DNA from: Bordetella sp. H567
GTDB lineage: Bacteria; Pseudomonadota; Gammaproteobacteria; Burkholderiales; Burkholderiaceae_B
Assembly (NCBI RefSeq): GCF_001704295.1
Contig: NZ_CP012334.1
Coordinates: 942,084 to 1,006,083, forward strand
DNA: 64,000 nt
Direction: 5' to 3'
Shown: piece after piece, positions 19,262-28,100 of the stretch
Layout: each line of letters opens with the position of its first letter
Numbering within the stretch: the stretch's first letter is position 1
Program-made: the position numbers and the translations under genes
The notes under the pieces: model-generated
Seen by the model: the letters and a program-made list of their open reading frames with translations, nothing else
What the model was told of the DNA's origin: nothing
Databases searched by the model: none

Positions 19262-19463
19262 GGCGGGCCCGTCGATATTTCCGCAAAAGCCGCAACATTA
19301 GCGCACGCAGCCACCGCGCATTCGATGGAAATCGGGCGGAAACCGCGGCTGTTTCAAGGCCCCCGCATGGCGGCGGGATCCCGGCCCGGGCGGTCCGGCA
19401 AGCCTTCCGCCGCGCCGATCGGGCGGGGTGGCTGCGGCCGGCGCGGGCGCCGGGGTGCCCGGC

Positions 19464-19742
19464 TTAGCGGCGCGAGGCCGAGGGGCGGTAGCCGGTGCCG
19501 CTGGGACGCGGTGCCGGCGTGGCATCCTTGTGCCGGAAGTTGATGCGGCCCTTGGTCAGGTCGTAGGGCGACATCTCCAGCGTCACGCGGTCGCCGGCCA
19601 GGATGCGGATACGGTGCTTGCGCAGGCGGCCGGAGGCATAGGCGCCCACTGCCACGCCGTTGTCCAGCGTGACGCGGTAGCGCGCATCGGGCAGCACTTC
19701 GTCGACGATGCCGTCGAGTTCGATTAGTTCTTCTTTCGCCAT
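19464..19742 (-). CDS. infA: translation initiation factor IF-1, second copy type, with C-terminal tail
   Basis: Residues 1-72 are a complete IF-1 OB fold: [19 protein letters not shown], then [28 protein letters not shown]. The protein runs to 92 residues with a Pro/Arg-rich tail ([17 protein letters not shown]) that canonical IF-1 lacks. IF-1 binds the 30S A site during initiation. The MAKEELIEL start resembles the extra infA found outside the ribosomal-protein operon in betaproteobacteria. A promoter candidate lies 270 bp upstream, implying a long leader. Confidence 0.93.
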   Translation of the reverse strand: MAKEELIELDGIVDEVLPDARYRVTLDNGVAVGAYASGRLRKHRIRILAGDRVTLEMSPYDLTKGRINFRHKDATPAPRPSGTGYRPSASRR

Positions 19743-20017
19743 GGAAGTCTCCAGAAAGGGGTAAACCGTCCGGTCATGCCGCCGCAACGCAATGGGCGCC
19801 GCGGCCGAACAGCCGGCTCGGTCGCGTCCGGGGACGCGAAGGATGGAAGGGCGAGGACGCTGGCCGTCAGGGCGGCGAACCCGTCAAAACGGGTGCTTGG
19901 TCGCAGTCCGCTCATGCGGCAGGACTGGAAGAAGCGGTTGGGCGCGGCAGAACCGCTGTAAGGGGTCGGAAATCGCTCCAGGCGATGTCCGCGCTATGGA
20001 AATACAACACGCGATAG

Positions 20018-20046
20018 AGTTTAATTCAATTTTACCCTGGTGTAAA
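20018..20046 (-). promoter_or_regulatory. candidate sigma70 promoter of infA
   Basis: On the minus strand, TTTACA (20041-20046) and TAAACT (20018-20023) are separated by exactly 17 bp. The predicted transcript would carry a 5' leader of about 270 nt before infA. Each hexamer matches the consensus at four or five of six positions. Confidence 0.4.
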
Positions 20047-20209
20047 CCCCGGTAGCGTTATCGTCCACGCAAGGAGCGAAGGAAGTGATTCCGTGGAAGC
20101 AAGCCCCATCGATTTCGGGTAAATGGACGCGCGATTGAAGCATTTATTTACGGTGGCTAACGGCAAGCTGAACCATCCGCTTATTTACCGCGCGCGCGCA
20201 GGGTTTTAA

Positions 20210-20239
20210 TTGCGACGCGCCGATATACGGGAGTATTCT
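20210..20239 (+). promoter_or_regulatory. candidate promoter of the DUF3311/symporter operon
   Basis: TTGCGA (20210-20215) and TATTCT (20234-20239) are separated by 18 bp, about 95 bp before the DUF3311 start. The same hexamer pair occurs in front of the biotin carrier gene near 35.9 kb. Confidence 0.35.
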
Positions 20240-20334
20240 GCGGCCTCGCCGGCGGTGCGTTATCCCGCCTCGTTCGGCGTTCATGTCCGATCGCGAGACA
20301 AAATCGAGAGACAACCTTCTAAAAGAGTCTAGGC

Positions 20335-20514
20335 ATGTGGATTTTGCTTTTGCTGCCGTTCATCGGCTTGCTCTGGGTACCCTTCTATAACCAGCCCCTA
20401 CCCGAGCTGTTCGGTTTCCCCTTCTTCTATTGGTATCAGTTTCTGTGGGTGCCGATCACCGCGTTCCTGACGTGGATCGTCTATCGCAGCCAGCGCAACC
20501 GGGGAGACGAATAA
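20335..20514 (+). CDS. DUF3311-type small membrane subunit of a symporter
   Basis: This 59-residue protein has two hydrophobic segments: MWILLLLPFIGLLWVPF, and FYWYQFLWVPITAFLTWIV. A basic tail ends in RGDE. Small DUF3311 proteins are usually encoded directly before a sodium:solute symporter, as here, and probably form a complex with it. The stop overlaps the symporter start (TAATG), which suggests translational coupling. Confidence 0.8.
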   Translation: MWILLLLPFIGLLWVPFYNQPLPELFGFPFFYWYQFLWVPITAFLTWIVYRSQRNRGDE

Positions 20515-22007
20515 TGGCCGGTCAAATCAATTGGACCGCCCTGGGCGTGTTCATCTTCTTCTTCTTGCTGGTCACGGTCATGGGTTTCGCGGCATCGCGC
20601 TGGCAGCGCGGCGATACGGCCGCGCATCTGGACGAGTGGGGCCTGGGAGGGCGCCGCTTCGGCACCTGGATTACCTGGTTCCTGGTCGGCGGCGATTTCT
20701 ATACCGCATACACCGTGATTGCGGTGCCCGCACTGGTCTATGCCGTGGGCGCCTACGGTTTCTTCGCGCTGCCTTACACCATCCTGGTCTATCCCATCGT
20801 GTTCACCATCATGCCGCGCTTGTGGCGGGTGGCGCAGAAGGCGGGACACGTAACATCGGCGGACGTCGTGTATGCGCGCTTCCAATCGCGGCCGCTGGAG
20901 CTGGCCATCGCCGTCACCGGCGTGCTGGCGACCATGCCCTATATCGCGCTGCAGCTGGTCGGCATGGAAGTGGTGATCAAGGCGCTGGGCCTGACGGGCG
21001 AGCTGCCCCTGGCCGCCGCCTTCGTGATCCTGGCCCTGTATACCTATTCCGCCGGCCTGCGCGCGCCCGCCCTGATCGCCTTCGTCAAGGACCTGATGAT
21101 CTATATCGTGGTCCTGGTGGCGATTGTGCTGGTGCCGGCCAAGCTGGGCGGCTATGGCGCCGTGTTCGCCTCGGCGGGGACGGCCTTCGCAGCCAAGGGC
21201 GGCGCGACCGGCCTGACGCTGAAGGCCTCGCAGTTCCTGCCCTATGCCACGCTGGCGCTGGGCTCCGCCCTGGCCGCGTTCATGTACCCGCACACGCTGA
21301 CGGGGATCTTCGCGGCCAAGAGCGCCGATACGATCCGCAAGAACGCGATCTTCCTGCCGGCCTATACGCTGCTGCTGGGCCTGATCGCGCTGCTGGGCTA
21401 CATGGCCTATGCCGCCAACCTGCATCCGCAGACGCCCAACGACGTGGTGCCGCAGCTGTTCAACACGCTGTTCCCCAGCTGGTTCGCGGGCTTCGCCTTC
21501 GCGGCCATCGCGATCGGCGCCCTGGTGCCGGCGGCGGTGATGTCGATCGGTGCTGCCAACCTGTTCACGCGCAATTTCTGGAAGGCCTACGTCAACCCGT
21601 CGGTGACGCCGGCGGGCGAGGCCAAGGTTGCCAAGGTCTCGTCGCTGGTCGTCAAGGTCGGCGCGCTGATCTTCATCCTGTTCGTGCCCACGCAGTTCGC
21701 GCTGGACCTGCAACTGCTGGGCGGCGTGTGGATCCTGCAGACCTTCCCCGCGGTGGTGTTCGGCCTGTTCTTCGGCTGGTTCCGCGGCGGCCCGCTGCTG
21801 CTGGGCTGGCTGGTCGGCCTGGCCACCGGCACCACGCTGGCGTACATGGACGGCATCAAGCCCGTGCACGCCTTCGTGGTGGGCGGCGATACCTATGGCA
21901 TCTACACGGGCCTGATCGCCCTGGTGGTGAACATCGTGGTCGCGATCGTCGCCCAAGCGGTGTCCAGCGCGGTCTCAGGCTCGCAGGGGGCGCGCCGGAG
22001 CGCCTGA
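20514..22007 (+). CDS. sodium:solute symporter (SSF family)
   Basis: This 497-residue protein has about 13 hydrophobic segments, as in SSF transporters. The N-terminal segment has the family's LGGRRFGTWITWFLVGGDFYTAYT around the substrate/Na+ site. It should import an organic solute with Na+. Symporters paired with a DUF3311 protein often take up monocarboxylates, but the substrate cannot be set from sequence. The ATG overlaps the upstream stop. Its 3' end overlaps the convergent acyltransferase gene by 33 bp. Confidence 0.9.
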   Translation: MAGQINWTALGVFIFFFLLVTVMGFAASRWQRGDTAAHLDEWGLGGRRFGTWITWFLVGGDFYTAYTVIAVPALVYAVGAYGFFALPYTILVYPIVFTIMPRLWRVAQKAGHVTSADVVYARFQSRPLELAIAVTGVLATMPYIALQLVGMEVVIKALGLTGELPLAAAFVILALYTYSAGLRAPALIAFVKDLMIYIVVLVAIVLVPAKLGGYGAVFASAGTAFAAKGGATGLTLKASQFLPYATLALGSALAAFMYPHTLTGIFAAKSADTIRKNAIFLPAYTLLLGLIALLGYMAYAANLHPQTPNDVVPQLFNTLFPSWFAGFAFAAIAIGALVPAAVMSIGAANLFTRNFWKAYVNPSVTPAGEAKVAKVSSLVVKVGALIFILFVPTQFALDLQLLGGVWILQTFPAVVFGLFFGWFRGGPLLLGWLVGLATGTTLAYMDGIKPVHAFVVGGDTYGIYTGLIALVVNIVVAIVAQAVSSAVSGSQGARRSA

Positions 22008-23069
22008 GGCATCGCCCGACTTGACGCGTTCGCGCACCTTGTCGACCCGGCTGTCGATCATGGTCCACAGCAATGTGGCCAGCACTAGCGACAGCAGCAC
22101 ATTCAGGGTCGAGATCGCCAGCGCGTTGGTCAGGCCCACCCAGCTCGTCGCCTGATGCACCAGCAGAATGGCGACGGAATGAGAGATATAAATCGGGTAG
22201 CTCAGCTGCCCGATTTTTTTATCCAGCCGGTGCCGGGCCTGGTAGATGAAAGTCAGCGGCAGGATGCCCGTGAAGAGGGCCAGCGCCAGGGCGTCGCGCA
22301 CGTTGTGATTGAAGTTCAGCGAGAAGTGGAACAGGGCGTAGACCACGAATAGCCCGGTGGCCACTTCCGGCAGGTAGTGGAAACGGCCGCTCAGGCGCTG
22401 CCACAGCGGCAGCAGCAGCCGGTGCGACAGCGCGCCGGCCAGGAACAGGGCCAGTTCCAGCGGAAAGAAGCGGTAGCTCCAGGGATCGGACTGGGCGACG
22501 CCGGCGTGCAGCAGCAGCAGGCGCAGCACCACCGAAGCCGCGAACAGGGCCAAGACCCAGCGCATCGAACGCAGGATGAACGGCGCGATCAGGTAGAAGC
22601 TGAGCTCCACGCCGAGCGTCCACGCCTGCGGCACGAGCAGCCCCTGGTACAGGGGCACGTCGCTGTCGGCATAGTTGCCGGTGAGGGTGAGCGATCCCCC
22701 CTTGATGCCGAAGAACATCAGCCAGTCCTGCCCGAAGATGAACAGGTTGGCCAGCACCAGGAACAGGTCCGCGCTGTTGGGACTGCGCCGGTAGACGTCC
22801 AGGAATTCCGGGTTGGCCACCCAGTTCAGCGCCAGGGCGACCACCGCGACGGCGAGGTAGGTCGGGAACAGGCGCAGCAGGCGGTTTTCGTAGAAGCGCC
22901 CCGTGCTGCGGTACGCCTCGTTGGTGTTCAGGATGTAGGAGATCAGGAAGCCTGAGATTACATAGAAGAGCTGCACCGCGAGCCTTCCTCCCACCAGCAT
23001 ATGGCCGTCGTTGAAAGGAGAATGGTCCAGTACAACCGATAGCGCGAACAACGTCCTGAGCAAACCCAT
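21975..23069 (-). CDS. acyltransferase 3 family membrane protein
   Basis: This 364-residue integral membrane protein has about ten hydrophobic segments. It has the family's N-terminal LRTLFALSVVLDHS and GGRLAVQLFYVISGFLIS; the VLDHS His is the presumed catalytic residue. Such proteins O-acylate sugars of lipopolysaccharide, capsule or other exported glycans. The ATG at 23069 has AGGAGGT six bases upstream; an earlier in-frame ATG at 23138 lacks one. No surface-polysaccharide genes are nearby, so the acceptor is unknown. Confidence 0.88.
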   Translation of the reverse strand: MGLLRTLFALSVVLDHSPFNDGHMLVGGRLAVQLFYVISGFLISYILNTNEAYRSTGRFYENRLLRLFPTYLAVAVVALALNWVANPEFLDVYRRSPNSADLFLVLANLFIFGQDWLMFFGIKGGSLTLTGNYADSDVPLYQGLLVPQAWTLGVELSFYLIAPFILRSMRWVLALFAASVVLRLLLLHAGVAQSDPWSYRFFPLELALFLAGALSHRLLLPLWQRLSGRFHYLPEVATGLFVVYALFHFSLNFNHNVRDALALALFTGILPLTFIYQARHRLDKKIGQLSYPIYISHSVAILLVHQATSWVGLTNALAISTLNVLLSLVLATLLWTMIDSRVDKVRERVKSGDASGAPARPLRA

Positions 23070-23211
23070 GGGCGACCTCCTGGCCCGACTGCATGCCCTT
23101 GATTCTGCGCGCGCCGCGAAGGCAGCGGCCTCCTCCATAAGGACCGTAGTTGTCGCATATGCTTTGGCTGCATGGAAGGACTACACCCCGCGCGCACCCG
23201 GGCGGCCTTCA

Positions 23212-23227
23212 TGTCATTTTGATGACA
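23212..23227. promoter_or_regulatory. TGTCAT-TTTG-ATGACA palindrome
   Basis: This perfect 6+4+6 inverted repeat of the PhoB half-site sequence TGTCAT lies 143 bp upstream of the acyltransferase start and 45 bp before the PhoB box of phnC. True PhoB boxes are direct repeats, so this may be an accessory half-site or chance. Confidence 0.3.
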
Positions 23228-23271
23228 GGCACACAAACCGTCACGAATATCGGGCTGAATGTCGTATGACA

Positions 23272-23290
23272 CCGTCATGAGGCTGTCATT
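23272..23290 (+). promoter_or_regulatory. PhoB box upstream of phnC
   Basis: CCGTCATGAGGCTGTCATT matches the Pho box (CTGTCATAWAWCTGTCAYY) closely. Two GTCAT elements are spaced exactly 11 bp apart and the second half-site is perfect. It ends 46 bp before the phnC start, where PhoB would activate the operon under phosphate starvation. Confidence 0.7.
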
Positions 23291-23336
23291 GGGGCTGGCC
23301 AGACTACTCGCATCTTTGGAATGCGAGATCTACGTC

Positions 23337-24179
23337 ATGACTTATGCGATCGATGTGCGCGGCGTCAGCAAGTCCTTTCGCGCCGGCCAGAAAGCCCTGG
23401 ACGGCGTGAGCTTGCAGGTGCGCGACGGTGAAATGGTGGCGCTGCTGGGCGCTTCCGGCTCGGGCAAGTCCACGCTGCTGCGCCACCTGGCGGGCTTCGT
23501 GGCGGCCGATGCAGGGGGCGGCGAGATCCATGTCAATGGCGCGCTCATCCAGCACAACGGCCGGATCAGCCGCGATGTGCGGCGCGCCCGCGCCGGCATC
23601 GGTTTCGTGTTCCAGCAATTCAACCTGGTGGGCCGGCTGCCCGTCATCACCAATGTCCTGGCCGGCATGCTGCCGCGCGTGCCGCTGTATCGCAGCTTGC
23701 TGCGCTGGTTCCTGCGCGGTGAAGTCCAGGTCGGCCTGGACGCGCTGGCGCAGGTCGGCATCGAAGGCCACGCCTTCCAGCGCGCCTCCAACCTGTCCGG
23801 CGGCCAGCAGCAGCGCGCGGCCATCGCCCGCACCCTGGTACAGAACGCCCGCACCATCCTGGCCGACGAGCCGATCGCTTCGCTGGACCCGGAATCGTCG
23901 CGCCGCGTGATGGACACGCTGGCGCAGATCAACCGCACCCGCGGCGTCGCCGTCGTCGTGTCGCTGCACCAGGTTGACGTGGCCATGCGCTACTGCCCCC
24001 GGGTCGTCGCACTGCGCCATGGCAAGGTGGTGTACGACGGCCCGTCGGCCAACCTGACGGCCGAAATGCTGCAGGACCTGTACGGCGCCGAGCTCGGCGA
24101 ACTGATGCCCGCGGCGCCGTCGGCCGATGCCGTGGCGCCGCTGTCCCCGGTCGGACGTCCGCAACTGGCGGCGGCCTGA
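23337..24179 (+). CDS. phnC: PhnC, phosphonate ABC transporter ATPase
   Basis: This 280-residue ABC ATPase has Walker [10 protein letters not shown] (residues 38-46), signature LSGGQQQR and Walker [14 protein letters not shown]. It energises phosphonate import through PhnE with the binding protein PhnD. The internal [11 protein letters not shown] segment after Walker A is typical of the PhnC subfamily. The ATG at 23337 gives the usual [14 protein letters not shown] start. It is first in phnC-phnD-phnE-HD, behind a PhoB box. A tail of about 20 residues rich in Ala and Pro is unusual. Confidence 0.95.
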   Translation: MTYAIDVRGVSKSFRAGQKALDGVSLQVRDGEMVALLGASGSGKSTLLRHLAGFVAADAGGGEIHVNGALIQHNGRISRDVRRARAGIGFVFQQFNLVGRLPVITNVLAGMLPRVPLYRSLLRWFLRGEVQVGLDALAQVGIEGHAFQRASNLSGGQQQRAAIARTLVQNARTILADEPIASLDPESSRRVMDTLAQINRTRGVAVVVSLHQVDVAMRYCPRVVALRHGKVVYDGPSANLTAEMLQDLYGAELGELMPAAPSADAVAPLSPVGRPQLAAA

Positions 24180-24221
24180 CTTTTCCTTTTCCTTCCTCTT
24201 GCAAGACACGGAGTTACCCTC

Positions 24222-25217
24222 ATGCTTCGCAGAACTTTTTGCGCCCTCATCGCCACGGCGGCCCTTTCCGCGCCGGCGTTCGCCCAGGACGCGAAGACCC
24301 TGAATTTCGGCATCATCTCGACCGAATCGTCGAGCAATCTGCGCAGCGCCTGGCAGCCGGTTATCGATGACCTGAGCAAGGCCATCGGCGTGCAGGTCAA
24401 GCCCTTCTTCGCTTCCGACTACGCCGGCATCATCGAGGGCATGCGCTTCAACAAGGTGCAGATGGCCTGGTACGGCAACCTCTCGGCCATCGAGGCGGTG
24501 GATCGCTCGCAGGGCGAAGTGTTCGCCCACGTGATCGACAAGGACGGCAACCCGGGCTACTGGTCGGTGTTGGTTGCCGCCAAGGACGGCAAGGTCAAGT
24601 CGCTGGACGACGTGCTCAAGAACGGCAAGACCATGAGCTACGGCGCGGGCGATCCCAACTCGACGTCCGGCACGGCGGTGCCCGGCTACTACCTGTGGGG
24701 CGCCAACAAGATCGATCCCAAGTCCTTCTTCAAGAACTTCCGCATCGCCAACCACGAAACCAACCTGCTGTCGGCGATGAACGGCCAGGTCGATGTGGCC
24801 ATCACCAACACCGAAGCGATGGAGCGCTACAGGATCAACACCGGAAAGTCCCCGGAAGAGAAGGTTCGCGTACTGTGGAAATCGCCCCTGATCCCGGCTG
24901 ATCCGCTGGTGTGGCGCGCCGATCTGCCCAAGGACCTGAAGCAGAAGATCAAGGCCTTCTTCGTGAACTACGGCAAGACGGGCCCGGACGCCGCGCAGGA
25001 ACTGGAGAAGCTGAAGACCTTGAGCTACAAGGGCTTCGTCGATTCCGACAATACGCAGCTGCTGCCGATCCGCCAGATCAGCCTGGCCGGCCAGCGCGCC
25101 AAGATCGAAAACGATACGACGCTCAGCGCGGAAGCCAGGCAGAAGCAGCTGGCCGAGATCGACGGCAAGCTGGCCGAGCTGGCCAAGCAGGTCGCCTCCG
25201 TCAAGTCGCAGCAGTAA
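24222..25217 (+). CDS. phnD: PhnD, phosphonate-binding periplasmic protein
   Basis: This 331-residue type 2 periplasmic binding protein has a Sec signal peptide ending at APAFAQ. The mature part starts KTLNFGIISTESS and keeps family motifs VQMAWYGNLSAIEAVD and GDPNSTSGTAVPGYY. The latter loop binds the phosphonate group in PhnD structures. The C-terminal 40 residues form a Lys/Glu/Ala-rich helix. It lies between phnC and phnE on one strand. Confidence 0.95.
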   Translation: MLRRTFCALIATAALSAPAFAQDAKTLNFGIISTESSSNLRSAWQPVIDDLSKAIGVQVKPFFASDYAGIIEGMRFNKVQMAWYGNLSAIEAVDRSQGEVFAHVIDKDGNPGYWSVLVAAKDGKVKSLDDVLKNGKTMSYGAGDPNSTSGTAVPGYYLWGANKIDPKSFFKNFRIANHETNLLSAMNGQVDVAITNTEAMERYRINTGKSPEEKVRVLWKSPLIPADPLVWRADLPKDLKQKIKAFFVNYGKTGPDAAQELEKLKTLSYKGFVDSDNTQLLPIRQISLAGQRAKIENDTTLSAEARQKQLAEIDGKLAELAKQVASVKSQQ

Positions 25218-25248
25218 GCGGCGCCGCCGCATATAGGTAAGAGAACCC

Positions 25249-26046
25249 ATGAGTGCCACCTTGTCCACGGCGCGGCCCGCGCCTCAACCGCCCAAGGGCT
25301 CCCTGCCCGCCATGCTGACATGGGCGATCATCATTGCCGTGCTGGCCGCGTCGTGGCAGGGGGCCGACATGCGCCCGCTGGACCTGTTCCGCGATTCCGG
25401 GAACATGTCGCAGTTCCTGCAGGATTTCTTTCCGCCGAACTTCCGCGATTGGCGGATGTATCTGGAAGAGATGCTGGTCACGGTGCAGATCGCCATCTGG
25501 GGCACTTTCCTTGCCGTGGTGCTGGCGGTGCCGATGAGCCTGCTGTGCTCGTCGAACATCGTGCCGGCCTGGGTGCACCAGCCCGTGCGCCGGCTGATGG
25601 ACGCTTGCCGCGCCATCAACGAAATGGTTTTCGCCATGCTGTTCATCGTGGCGGTGGGCTTGGGGCCGTTCGCCGGCGTGCTGGCCCTGTGGATCCATAC
25701 CCTGGGCGTGCTGGCCAAGCTGTTTTCCGAGGCCGTGGAGGCGATCGATCCGCGGCCCGTGGAAGGCGTGCGGGCCACCGGCGCCGGTGCCATCGAAGAA
25801 ATCGTCTTCGGCGTCATCCCGCAAGTTCTGCCGCTGTGGATTTCCTATTCGCTGTACCGCTTCGAATCCAATGTGCGTTCCGCGTCGGTGGTAGGTATCG
25901 TGGGTGCCGGCGGCATCGGCATGGTGCTCTGGGAAATCGTCCGCAGCTTCCAGTACGGCCAGACCTGCGCGGTGATGATCATCATCGTGCTGTTCGTGAT
26001 CGCCATCGACGTGCTTTCGTCGCGCATACGCAAAATCTTCATCTGA
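25249..26046 (+). CDS. phnE: PhnE, phosphonate ABC transporter permease
   Basis: This 265-residue permease has five or six membrane segments. The cytoplasmic EAA-type loop is [20 protein letters not shown], and the conserved [14 protein letters not shown] follows. It forms the membrane channel of the PhnCDE importer. The substrate class is inferred from the PhnC/PhnD partners and the neighbouring HD-domain gene. Confidence 0.94.
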   Translation: MSATLSTARPAPQPPKGSLPAMLTWAIIIAVLAASWQGADMRPLDLFRDSGNMSQFLQDFFPPNFRDWRMYLEEMLVTVQIAIWGTFLAVVLAVPMSLLCSSNIVPAWVHQPVRRLMDACRAINEMVFAMLFIVAVGLGPFAGVLALWIHTLGVLAKLFSEAVEAIDPRPVEGVRATGAGAIEEIVFGVIPQVLPLWISYSLYRFESNVRSASVVGIVGAGGIGMVLWEIVRSFQYGQTCAVMIIIVLFVIAIDVLSSRIRKIFI

Positions 26047-26057
26047 TCGCAGTCATC

Positions 26058-26594
26058 ATGTCCGAAGCACTCACCCTATCGCGTGTCGAAAGCCTGTTCG
26101 CCGGCTATGGCAGCGCCTATTACGGCCGCGAGGCCGTCACCCAGACCGAACACGCCTTGCAATGCGCGGCGCTGGCCGAACAGGCGGGGGAATCGGCGGC
26201 CACGATCGTTGCCAGCCTGCTGCATGACGTCGGCCATCTGATGATGGCCGAGAGCGCGCTGGAGGACAAGCGCCACCAGGACATCGGGGCGCGCGCCTTG
26301 CTGGGCCTGGTCGGCGAAAGCGTGGTGGCGCCGGTGCGCCTGCACGTGCCGGCCAAGCGTTATCTCTGCGCGGTGGATCCGGCCTACTGGTCCACGCTGT
26401 CGCAGGCGTCGAAGGACTCCCTGGTGCTGCAGGGTGGCGCTTTCACGCCGGAGGAAGTGCAGGCGTTCGAACGCTTGCCCTATTTCGCCGAAGCCGTGCG
26501 CCTGCGCAAGTACGACGACTTGGCCAAGGTGCCGGGGGCGGCAACGCCCCCGCTGCGGCACTACCTGGAATTGCTGGAAACCGTCGCGGCCTGA
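26058..26594 (+). CDS. PhnZ/TmpB-like HD-domain oxygenase of phosphonate operons
   Basis: This 178-residue HD-domain protein has EHALQCAALA, then LLHDVGHL, then a late HVPAKRYLCAVDPAY. This matches the phosphonate-operon HDIG family whose member PhnZ is a mixed-valent di-iron oxygenase cleaving the C-P bond of 2-amino-1-hydroxyethylphosphonate. From memory of PhnZ, its Tyr24 and Glu27 line up with Y and E ten and seven residues before the first HD His; both appear conserved. The gene ends the phnCDE operon, 11 bp after phnE. The hydroxylase partner PhnY (or TmpA) is not adjacent, so the substrate is open. Confidence 0.8.
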   Translation: MSEALTLSRVESLFAGYGSAYYGREAVTQTEHALQCAALAEQAGESAATIVASLLHDVGHLMMAESALEDKRHQDIGARALLGLVGESVVAPVRLHVPAKRYLCAVDPAYWSTLSQASKDSLVLQGGAFTPEEVQAFERLPYFAEAVRLRKYDDLAKVPGAATPPLRHYLELLETVAA

Positions 26595-26640
26595 AGCGGC
26601 CGCGCGGCCCTGCCGAGCCACCGAGGCCCCGCGTCGCCCG

Positions 26641-27753
26641 TTAATTCATCTTGATGTTCAGCGACGTGATGATGGCGTGCCACTTCTCGGTATCGTCGTG
26701 CACCTGCTGCTGAAACTTCTGCTGTGTCCAGGTGGAAACGGCCAGTCCCTGCTCCAGCATTCTTTTCTGCGTATCGGGATCCTGCAGGGCCTTGTTGATC
26801 GCGTCATGCAGCTTGGCGACGACGGCCGGCGGCGTACCGGTGCGCACGAACACCCCATACCAGGGCTCGTAGTCGAAACCCTTGATGCCGGCCTCCAGCA
26901 TGGTGGGCAGGTCGGGCAGGGACGCCGCGCGCTGCGCGCCGGACGTCGCCAGCGGCCTGACCTGGCCGCTACGGATGTACGGCAGCACCGCCGGAATGGT
27001 AAGCAGCATGGCCTCGATGCGGCCGGAAATGAGATCCGTGATGGCGGGGCCCGATCCCTTGTACGGGATGTGGGTCAGCTTCAAGTCCTGCTTGGACTGC
27101 AGCCAGGCCATGGGCAGGTGGCCCGCGCTGCCGACGCCGCCCGATCCGTAGTTGACCGCCCCGGGATGCGCGCGGGCATAGTCCAGGAATTCCTTGATGT
27201 TGTGCACCGGCATGGAGTTGGTCACCACCAGCACGTTGGGCGTCTGCCCGACGTAGGCGACCGGCGTGATGTCCTTGAGCGGCTCGTAGCTCAGGTGCGG
27301 ATACAGCGTCGCGTTGAAAGCGAAGCCGATGTGCTCGAGCATGATCGTGTAGCCGTCGGGATTGGACCGCGACAGCATGGTGCCGGCGATCGTGCCGCCC
27401 GCGCCGCCGCGATTGTCCGCGACCACGGTCTGCCCCAGGATGCGGCCCACCTTGTCCGCCAGGATGCGGCCGATGATGTCGGTCGTGCCGCCGGGGGCGT
27501 AGGGGATCAGCAGCGTCAAGGGCTTGCTGGGCCAGTCGTCCTGCGCCCGCGCGGGGCCTGGGGCGATCAAGGCGGCGCACAGGGTCGCGGCCACCGCGGC
27601 CATCCATGCGCGCGCGATGCCGGCGCGGCGAGTTGTCCCGGCCCGCGGCAGGGCGGCGGGCTGGTCCCGCCGCGTTGCCTGTCCTGGCGGGAAAGACGCC
27701 CTTGATGGGTGGGCCGCTGCGTTCTCGCCGCCGTTCTTATCGTGGTCCTGCAT
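26641..27753 (-). CDS. Bug/TctC-family tripartite tricarboxylate transporter receptor
   Basis: This 370-residue protein has an unusually long N-terminal region (about 45 residues) before the signal sequence MAAVAATLCAALIAPGPARAQ. A standard TctC receptor follows, with YAPGGTTDIIGR, NRGGAGGTIAGTML, YGSGGVGSAGHL and PYKGSGPAITDL. These periplasmic receptors bind carboxylates and are hugely expanded in Bordetella. No TctA/TctB permease genes are nearby, as is usual for orphan Bug proteins. GGAGG precedes the ATG at 27753. It is divergent from the carboxylase island and shares its putative operator. Confidence 0.9.
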   Translation of the reverse strand: MQDHDKNGGENAAAHPSRASFPPGQATRRDQPAALPRAGTTRRAGIARAWMAAVAATLCAALIAPGPARAQDDWPSKPLTLLIPYAPGGTTDIIGRILADKVGRILGQTVVADNRGGAGGTIAGTMLSRSNPDGYTIMLEHIGFAFNATLYPHLSYEPLKDITPVAYVGQTPNVLVVTNSMPVHNIKEFLDYARAHPGAVNYGSGGVGSAGHLPMAWLQSKQDLKLTHIPYKGSGPAITDLISGRIEAMLLTIPAVLPYIRSGQVRPLATSGAQRAASLPDLPTMLEAGIKGFDYEPWYGVFVRTGTPPAVVAKLHDAINKALQDPDTQKRMLEQGLAVSTWTQQKFQQQVHDDTEKWHAIITSLNIKMN

Positions 27754-27880
27754 CGCTGCCTCCGTTGATGCGCGTTGTCTCCGTGCGATTCCGCCGTCCG
27801 GGGCGGAATGCCGTGTTTCGCCGCGATGGTCGGTGACGGGTCGCGGCGTCTCCCCGTGCGCGCTGTCGCGCGCCGAGGGT

Positions 27881-27904
27881 TATCGTTGTCGCAGATACAA
27901 CTAC
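27881..27904 (-). promoter_or_regulatory. putative TrmB-family operator, copy 1
   Basis: Read on the minus strand it begins GTAGTTGT and ends ACAACGATA, fitting the inverted-repeat pattern GTWGT-N7-ACWAC. It lies about 130 bp upstream of the TctC gene. Two further 24-bp copies occur at 28030 and 35921, bracketing the island that encodes the TrmB-like regulator. Confidence 0.55.
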
Positions 27905-28029
27905 TAATTTGGCGATTGTGATCCCTGAATGCGCGCCGCGTCAATCGGGTAAAAACGCATATGCATATAGGGGCCAGGTTTGCCGCATTGCAATAATCGA
28001 TTATTCACCGTTGCGGCACGCGGATTATC

Positions 28030-28053
28030 GTAGTAGTGTACGCAACAACCATA
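28030..28053 (+). promoter_or_regulatory. putative TrmB-family operator, copy 2
   Basis: It begins GTAGTAGT and ends ACAACCATA, the same GTWGT-N7-ACWAC pattern as copies 1 and 3. It ends 47 bp before the start of the enolase-superfamily gene. Confidence 0.55.
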
Positions 28054-28100
28054 AGCGGAATAGGCCGCCGGGCCCCCCGCATATTCCCACCCGAGGTTGC

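Larger units (their letters stand above)
19743..20334. other. 592-bp divergent regulatory gap
   Basis: The gap separates infA (minus) from the DUF3311/symporter genes (plus). It is much richer in A+T than its surroundings at about 20000-20240. It contains a promoter candidate in each direction. It also has two copies of TTATTTACSG, at 20144-20153 and 20181-20190, that could be a regulator site for the symporter. No ORF with protein-like composition was seen. Confidence 0.55.
27754..28100. other. 347-bp divergent promoter region of the carboxylase island
   Basis: The gap between the TctC gene (minus) and the enolase-superfamily gene (plus) is A+T-rich at 27885-28055. It holds two copies of the shared GTWGT-N7-ACWAC element. 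No protein-like ORF or RNA gene was recognised. Confidence 0.6.

Noticed and set aside
26641-27753. Complete tripartite tricarboxylate transporter
   Set aside because: Only the receptor gene is present; no TctA or TctB gene nearby.
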